Translations under genes and position numbers: made by a program
Origin: Cheiracanthium punctorium
Taxonomy: Eukaryota > Arthropoda > Arachnida > Araneae > Cheiracanthiidae
Reading direction: 5' to 3'
DNA: 64,000 nt
Assembly (NCBI GenBank): GCA_038373885.1
Contig: JAWZYV010006201.1
Span: forward strand, 992,001 to 1,056,000
Notes under the pieces: model-generated
What the model was told of the DNA's origin: nothing
The model's database searches: none
Seen by the model: the letters and a program-made list of their open reading frames with translations, nothing else
In this document: piece by piece, positions 58,408 to 64,000 of the stretch
Layout of the letters: each line of letters starts with the position of its first letter
How positions within the stretch are numbered: position 1 is the first letter of the stretch

Positions 58408-59229
58408 CAGTGGCGCAGAGAGGGAGGGGGAACAGGGGAAAAATCCCCTGGGCCTCAGCTTGTGAAGGGGCCCTCCTTTTGCCGTTTATATGATACTTAA
58501 TTGTGTGTTGTCAATTTTGTAAAATAAAAAAGTCCAAATTTAGATTATCCGTATGCTTCAAATTAATTTTTGAATGAAATTACATAAAGCCAGCTAGAGC
58601 AAAAACCACCAACTTGACAAAAACGAGAAGTGTTTCTGATTGAGTCTTTTTTTGCAAGAAAGGTATAGAGATTGACGGTATTATTCAACGGTTTGCCATG
58701 ACTAAAAGTAGAAAAGATTTATTTAACAAGAAATTGTTTTTTTTTCCGAGACACATTGTTAAATAGTGGAAGAAAGGGTTTAGCCAGAGGAGAGACTATG
58801 GGGATCAACCAACCTCCGAAATTTTGAAATTTCCACTTTTTTGGCCTTATGAAATTTTTTTGCTGCCTGCTTGCATGGAAGTATGAATAAAAATATTATT
58901 TGTTTCAATACTGAGGAAACATGCCATGAAAAAATGTTAACGTTTCAAATACTGTTTCTCTATGGAGGTGACGAAACCTTCAAAACAAAATGTTGGTATT
59001 TTTTAGAGCATGGATGTTTATTAAAGAATAATACTCTTTTAAATTAATAATTTTAATTCTATTAAATTAATTGCCAATTACTATTCATTTAAAGTTTCTT
59101 TAAATGATTGATAATTTTAATAAGGAATAAATGATTGATCTAATACGACATCAAAGGGATTTCTGGATAGCAAAGGACCCCAGATAAGATTTTATCCCCG
59201 GGGCCCCGACTTGGCTCTCTGCGCCTCTG
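58408..59229. mobile_element. hAT-type element with GCGCAGAG ends, 822 bp
   Basis: The ends are CAGTGGCGCAGAGAGGGAGG and, reverse-complemented, CAGAGGCGCAGAGAGCCAAG. CTCCAGTT is duplicated exactly on both sides. GGGGCC motifs lie near both ends and there is no coding frame. Confidence 0.9.
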
Positions 59230-61436
59230 CTCCAGTTAATAATAACTTTAAAAAAAGGTGTTGGAATATTAGTGGTATTTCCTAGTATGGTTTTCTAAAA
59301 TTTATAATTTTTCTTTGAGAAGAAAAAGTATATGGAACTAACACTGAAAATTATAAATCATTTTCATTTCGAATGGTAAAATTTTCGATAAATAAACTCA
59401 TTTGAACTAACCAAAATAAAAACAGTGTTTTATCATACACTGTTGCGTTATTCTTAATCCTTTTGATATATTATCTCCCCTTTAAGTTCGTACTACTATT
59501 TATGGAACACACTTTATTTTGTAATTCATTCTAAATGTTTCTCGTTAAATTAGTTAACATTATTTTTCATGTAAATACCAAGGACTTGCAGTGCACAGGT
59601 TGTACTTATAATTATAGCAAATATTCTTCTGATACCTACGCCTTACAAAAGATTAAAAATTAAATAGTATATCAGTACTTAAATTTTGTATACGTGAATT
59701 GTAAATATCAAATATTTTAAATTCTATTTCAGCTCCTCGTCATATATTTTGTTAATATATTAACCGAACAATATTTAATAAATGAAAATTTAATAACTAC
59801 TAGTTAAATTTATTTTAAAAGTAATAATGGTTGTAACTGCTTTGAAAATGTGAAACTTAAACATTCAGTATAAAGAAATGCATAAAAAATGTCAGTATCA
59901 TTTGTGTATTCGTTTACTTTAATGTATACTAAAAGTCAGCTTAATTTTTTCATGTATATTAAAATTCAAGCTAAAATAATGAATCATGAGAGTGAGCACT
60001 ACTTTGTTTTTTCTTCAAATTACATGCATCTATTTACTTTAATGTCCACGTGTATCATAGTAATGAAACTGTTAATGAGTTCGTACTTGAATTAGTAACA
60101 CAATCACTACTTAAAACTACATTTAATAACGTTTCAAAGCATCGGAAAGCTTAAAAATTGCTTGATGTATACGGGAAGACGCGAGCATCCGTAGGCCTCT
60201 TTGGATGACTCATCGAAATACACGCGCAGGCCCGTTACTAATAGTGAAAGCCCCGGTTTGTGCCAGCAAATCATATAAGCCCGCTCATTTTGTATAAACA
60301 AATTGTGTATTTGAGGTTTTGATTGACAAATAAGTAATGAATTGTAGTAATCATTATGTGCAGAGCAATAATGTATTGTATTTAGGTTTTGCTCCGGGAT
60401 ATATCTGGATGTTCTGGATTTGTATCCGGGAACTCCTCCAACACCGTTCGACTGCAGTGGTGGCGCTAGACTTTCCCCGACGGGGGGTCATAACTCCCCG
60501 ACGAGGGGGCACAAATATACATGTACATATGCTAAGTGGCGTATCCAAGAGGGGACTTTGACCTCCCTCTTTTATGACATTTTTGTCACCAAGTATGATA
60601 TGGAAATTTGCAACTATTTGCACTTGAAAATATTTTACTTTAGAAAGTGATTTTTTCACAATAAATCATTTTCTAAACTAAAATATCCAGGATCCAGATA
60701 AGTTTAGAGGAGATGGAGGACAATATAATGTTTTGTTTTGTGAAATATTTCCAGGAATCGGATCGACATACATTAATCGGACACCCAGGCCCCGGATATT
60801 TTCAAAAACCACTGCACAATCTTTCCTGGTACATTATTATTTAAACTGACCCTAATTAACGTATCTCAAAATCCTTTTACATTACACAAATATTTCCCAA
60901 AGGCTTCAGCAAGCAAAAAATTTCGGTGGGTGGAGGGGATCTGTAGTGCTAAAATTAAATTAACTGATCTCTAGAATCAACGCAAATAAACTGATAATGC
61001 ATTTACTGAAATTTTGGAGGGGGGGGGTGTCAAACCCACATGATCCCCCCCCCCTGGTAACGGCCTTGCACGTTTCTGTAAAATCTCGAAAGCTACTTTT
61101 AAGAGTTCTTCAGGTTAACGCTTAAAATATTTCATATGAATGAAATTCTTTGAAAAAAGTTCAGCGAAGAAAGTTCTACGCATTTTTTTTTTTCCCCGCA
61201 GAAAAAATATCAGAAACAAAAGTTTTTTGTGCAAGAATATTGCTGTAAATTCACTGAAAATTTATTTTATAAATTAAGCATGACTAAATTTGCACGCTTT
61301 TACACAAATTGCAGTTATTTTTATAAAATTAAGAGATATATGTAAATTTAATTACAGTTTAACTTCGATATCTCGAACATCGAAATTCTTGATATCTCAA
61401 TAAATGTGTTTTCCCTTACAAATTGAATCCCACCCC
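59230..61436. other. Intergenic, one possible degraded element
   Basis: GCAGGCCCGTTACTAATAG at 60227 and GGTAACGGCCTTGC at 61055 look like opposing ends of a degraded inverted-repeat element. I could not confirm a target duplication. I see no gene. Confidence 0.35.
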
Positions 61437-61650
61437 ACCAGTGGCATAGCGCTAGCGCTTTGAACTGGGAGACGGAAGGTGCCTGGTTCGACACTAGGTC
61501 CCGTCCGCCGACCTAACCGTTCGGAGTTTTCCGTGGTTTTTTTCCGAAACTTTGCATAAATACGGGTTAGGACCTCTTAGAAAGTCCCCCACGGAGGGCA
61601 AACCCACCCCTGGCCTAGATCCCTAGCGTAGATAATTGGCCGTAATCTAC
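61437..61650 (+). mobile_element. tRNA-derived SINE, copy 2 (full length)
   Basis: The tRNA-like head has box A (TGGCATAGCGCTAGCGC) and box B (GGTTCGACACT) about 40 bp apart. The body has CCTAACCGTTCGGAGTTTTC and ACGGGTTAGGACC. It matches the minus-strand copy at 12817-13028 along its whole length. Boxes A and B are the internal RNA polymerase III promoter of such elements. Confidence 0.82.
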
Positions 61651-63494
61651 ATTTCCACTTACAAACTGATTCCCTTTAATTTCAACTCGTTATCTCAAAA
61701 AGTCTAGTGTTTCTGGCCAACATGTTTTACAGTAAAAATATTAATCGAATTGTTAATTTATGTAATATCAATATTTTAAATCAGAATAAAGTGAGAAATA
61801 TGCAACTGAAATGTTTATAGGTAGAACCACTTTACAACAAAAATTTTCTTTTGAGAAAAATGATTTTGAAGGCGCGCAGTAAAGTGGCATACCGAAACTT
61901 TATAGCTTGTTTCTACAGCTTTAAAATAATTCTACTTCAATAATAATTCATGTGGTGATAGTACTTATTGAAAGCTAAAAGATGGCACCGTATCTCAATT
62001 TCGAAAAGAATTGTTGTGAAGTGTACCCCTGGGAGCTTCAGTTAATAATAATAATAATAAATTATAAAAATCTCCGAAAGAGAACGTAAATATATGTGCT
62101 ATTAAATTTTTTTATAAAGTCAAGCACTCATGAAGAAAATTAACCACTTTCTTTTAAAATCTAAAATAAAATAAAATAAAAAATATCGCCAGAAAAATAT
62201 AATCGGAGAGCTTATAATTTGCCAAGACACACAAAAAAATAATTATTTTTAGCGAAACTAACCTTGATAAAAATTTACTTTTTTGTAATACTCCAAGATA
62301 GTTTTGAACGAGGTTTCCACAAACATGATGAATAATTTTATAAAGCAAGCTCATTTAGTAATAATTCATAGTGAAAGTGTCACTTTTAAAATTTCAACAT
62401 TAACGAAGAAGAGTTTAATTAATAAGGCGAATAACAAACATAATATTAATCTGTTTAAAAGTTTTAGAGTTGAATTCTGATGCATAGAATTCTGTAACTC
62501 AAAAATCAGTTTAGAACACATACTATTAGTTTATTTGAATAGTTTACATTAACCTTTATCAGGCAGTGGTAAAATACTTACCACCTACGGTCTATTAAAT
62601 ACAGAAATCAATTGTCATTAGTGAATTTTCTGATTTTTGTTCAGTTATATTAGATGTATATTTTTCCATACGTCTAGATTCTAAATAATATTTGGCTTAT
62701 GAACTTTTCTTTCATTCGCAATTTTAAAGAAAGCTCGAATAATTACTCGAAAATTGAGCATAAGAATCATCGCTTTTAATTATATATTTTTGCGTTTAAT
62801 TCCGTGTGCAAGCAGCAGCTAGTTTTCCGACTTTGATTTTGTGCATAATTAATGTATTCTCCTGCAAAATTTCTATGTTTGTTTACTACTCGTTTCTCCA
62901 ATTTTCACGTAGGATATTACAGTAGAGGGAAAATATATGAATTAATTCTAAAAAATGGGCCAGAAAAATTCCAAGTAATTTCGACTCTCTGCACATACCC
63001 TCGCCTTATAAAGGGTTAATGCTGGTGCCATCCGTGGATTCAATAGCGATTTGTATAAAGATTCAAAATAAGGGAAGTTGCGGTGGCTTACGATGCGCCA
63101 CTGTATATAACATACAAATCTACACGCAAATATAAAACTTTTATTGTATTTATTTTATTTACTTATTTTACAGGATAAAGGGGAAAATTTCGGAAGACGT
63201 ATAGACGCTGTATACCATAATTTTTATTTACTTTGCAGTAAAATAACTTAATTAAAATTCACAACAGTTAGTTATTTTTTCCACAACGATATAAAAATTG
63301 AATTGTCAGTCAAGATTAATCAGTTTCCTTTAACTTATATTCCGTTTTTAGATCTATCCACAGCCATCTTCATACTGGACTGGAGAGGGCTTTGGTCTAT
63401 CAGAGGAGCTGGTTATTATTATTATTTAATTTTTTTAAATTAACTTTTCTTTTTTACCCCAAGCAAAATGTAATAAATTCTAATTCCCTTGCAG
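61651..63494. other. Intergenic, no gene seen
   Basis: AT-rich DNA with a short AAT repeat near 62047. No exon-like or transposon-like structure was recognised. Confidence 0.45.
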
Positions 63495-63574
63495 CTGTTA
63501 ATCTTCTTGGTGTGCATAGCTACGAACTCTTAGCTAAAGAGGGCCGGTTAATCCAGTTAGATTTCTCTATATAG
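63495..63574 (+). CDS. Possible terminal exon of an unknown plus-strand gene
   Basis: A pyrimidine-rich CCCTTGCAG acceptor precedes an open stretch reading VNLLGVHSYELLAKEGRLIQ, followed by LDFSI and a stop. AATAAA lies at 63617 and an A tract of about 24 begins about 35 nt later. I do not recognise the peptide. It could be a real last exon, a retroposed transcript end, or chance. Confidence 0.25.
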
Positions 63575-63655
63575 TGCAAATTCTCACTCGTTGTATATGT
63601 ATAAAGTATGTTACCAAATAAACAAACTATAGATTTGACTAATTCTTAAATTACC

Positions 63656-63686
<31 letters not shown>

Positions 63687-64000
63687 TGCTAAATTTTTAT
63701 AAAATTAAAGATTAAATCGTACATATTGTGTTTGATTGAATCTATTTATAAATAAAAATTATATTTATAATTTATTCAAATTTGCCATCTAAGAAACAGA
63801 AAAGTACTATTTTTTTTTATTCGGAAGAAGTTAAAAGTTATATTATCTAATTAACCACTTAGTTATAAAAATATCTTTTTACTTTCTCAACAGTTATAAG
63901 AGTTCAAGTAAGGATTACTGTGATAAAATAATTTTAAAGACATAGAATACTTTGCATAACACACTAACTTATAAAAAAATGAAATACGACCAGTTTAAAA

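Noticed and set aside
60354..60659. A 101-codon minus-strand open frame
   Set aside because: It covers GC-rich repeat-like DNA with short inverted words (CCCCGACGG) and overlaps two plus-strand frames of similar size. There is no similarity or splice context.

Overview
The window is eukaryotic nuclear DNA. It is AT-rich, has long introns and is crowded with transposon debris. The only host protein-coding gene I can establish is the 5' part of an importin-4 (IPO4-type karyopherin beta) gene on the minus strand. Its start codon is at 57380-57378, and 21 coding exons can be followed with consistent splice phases down to 3316. They encode about 757 residues. Human IPO4 has about 1,080 residues, so the C-terminal third must lie left of position 1. 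The AT bias, intron lengths and mix of hAT, Penelope-like and tRNA-SINE repeats fit an arthropod, perhaps a chelicerate such as a spider. That placement is an inference.

Layout from right to left (the direction of transcription): 63.6-57.4 kb is upstream intergenic DNA holding a possible divergent transcription unit, several inverted-repeat elements and a full-length SINE. Exon 1 lies at 57.3 kb. Intron 1 (57.3-52.2 kb) carries a 2.0-kb hAT-type element with a perfect 8-bp target duplication, a 52-bp perfect palindrome, a larger inverted repeat and 75-bp tandem repeats. Exons 2-9 (52.2-46.4 kb) are fairly compact. Intron 9 holds a pogo-like element and a 5'-truncated Penelope-like retroelement with a GIY-YIG endonuclease and a hammerhead-ribozyme-like tail. 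Exons 10 and 11 lie at 40.2 and 37.5 kb. Intron 11 holds a 2.8-kb element containing a smaller GGGCTC-rich MITE. Exon 12 is at 31.3 kb. Intron 12 holds a 4.3-kb hAT-like element (8-bp target duplication) with a decayed transposase and a tandem-repeat element nested in it. Exons 13-17 run from 24.2 to 17.4 kb, exon 18 is at 14.8 kb, intron 18 holds a 3.8-kb hAT element, and exons 19-21 lie between 8.3 and 3.3 kb.

The host gene is ordinary. The intergenic and intronic DNA is the unusual part. Many elements have both ends and target-site duplications that can be read directly, and several are nested. Two hammerhead-like RNA motifs are present. One pair of repeat copies preserves a natural empty site for a transposon insertion. 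I found no clear evidence of an undescribed multi-gene system. No prokaryotic features such as operons, CRISPR arrays or ribosome binding sites are present.
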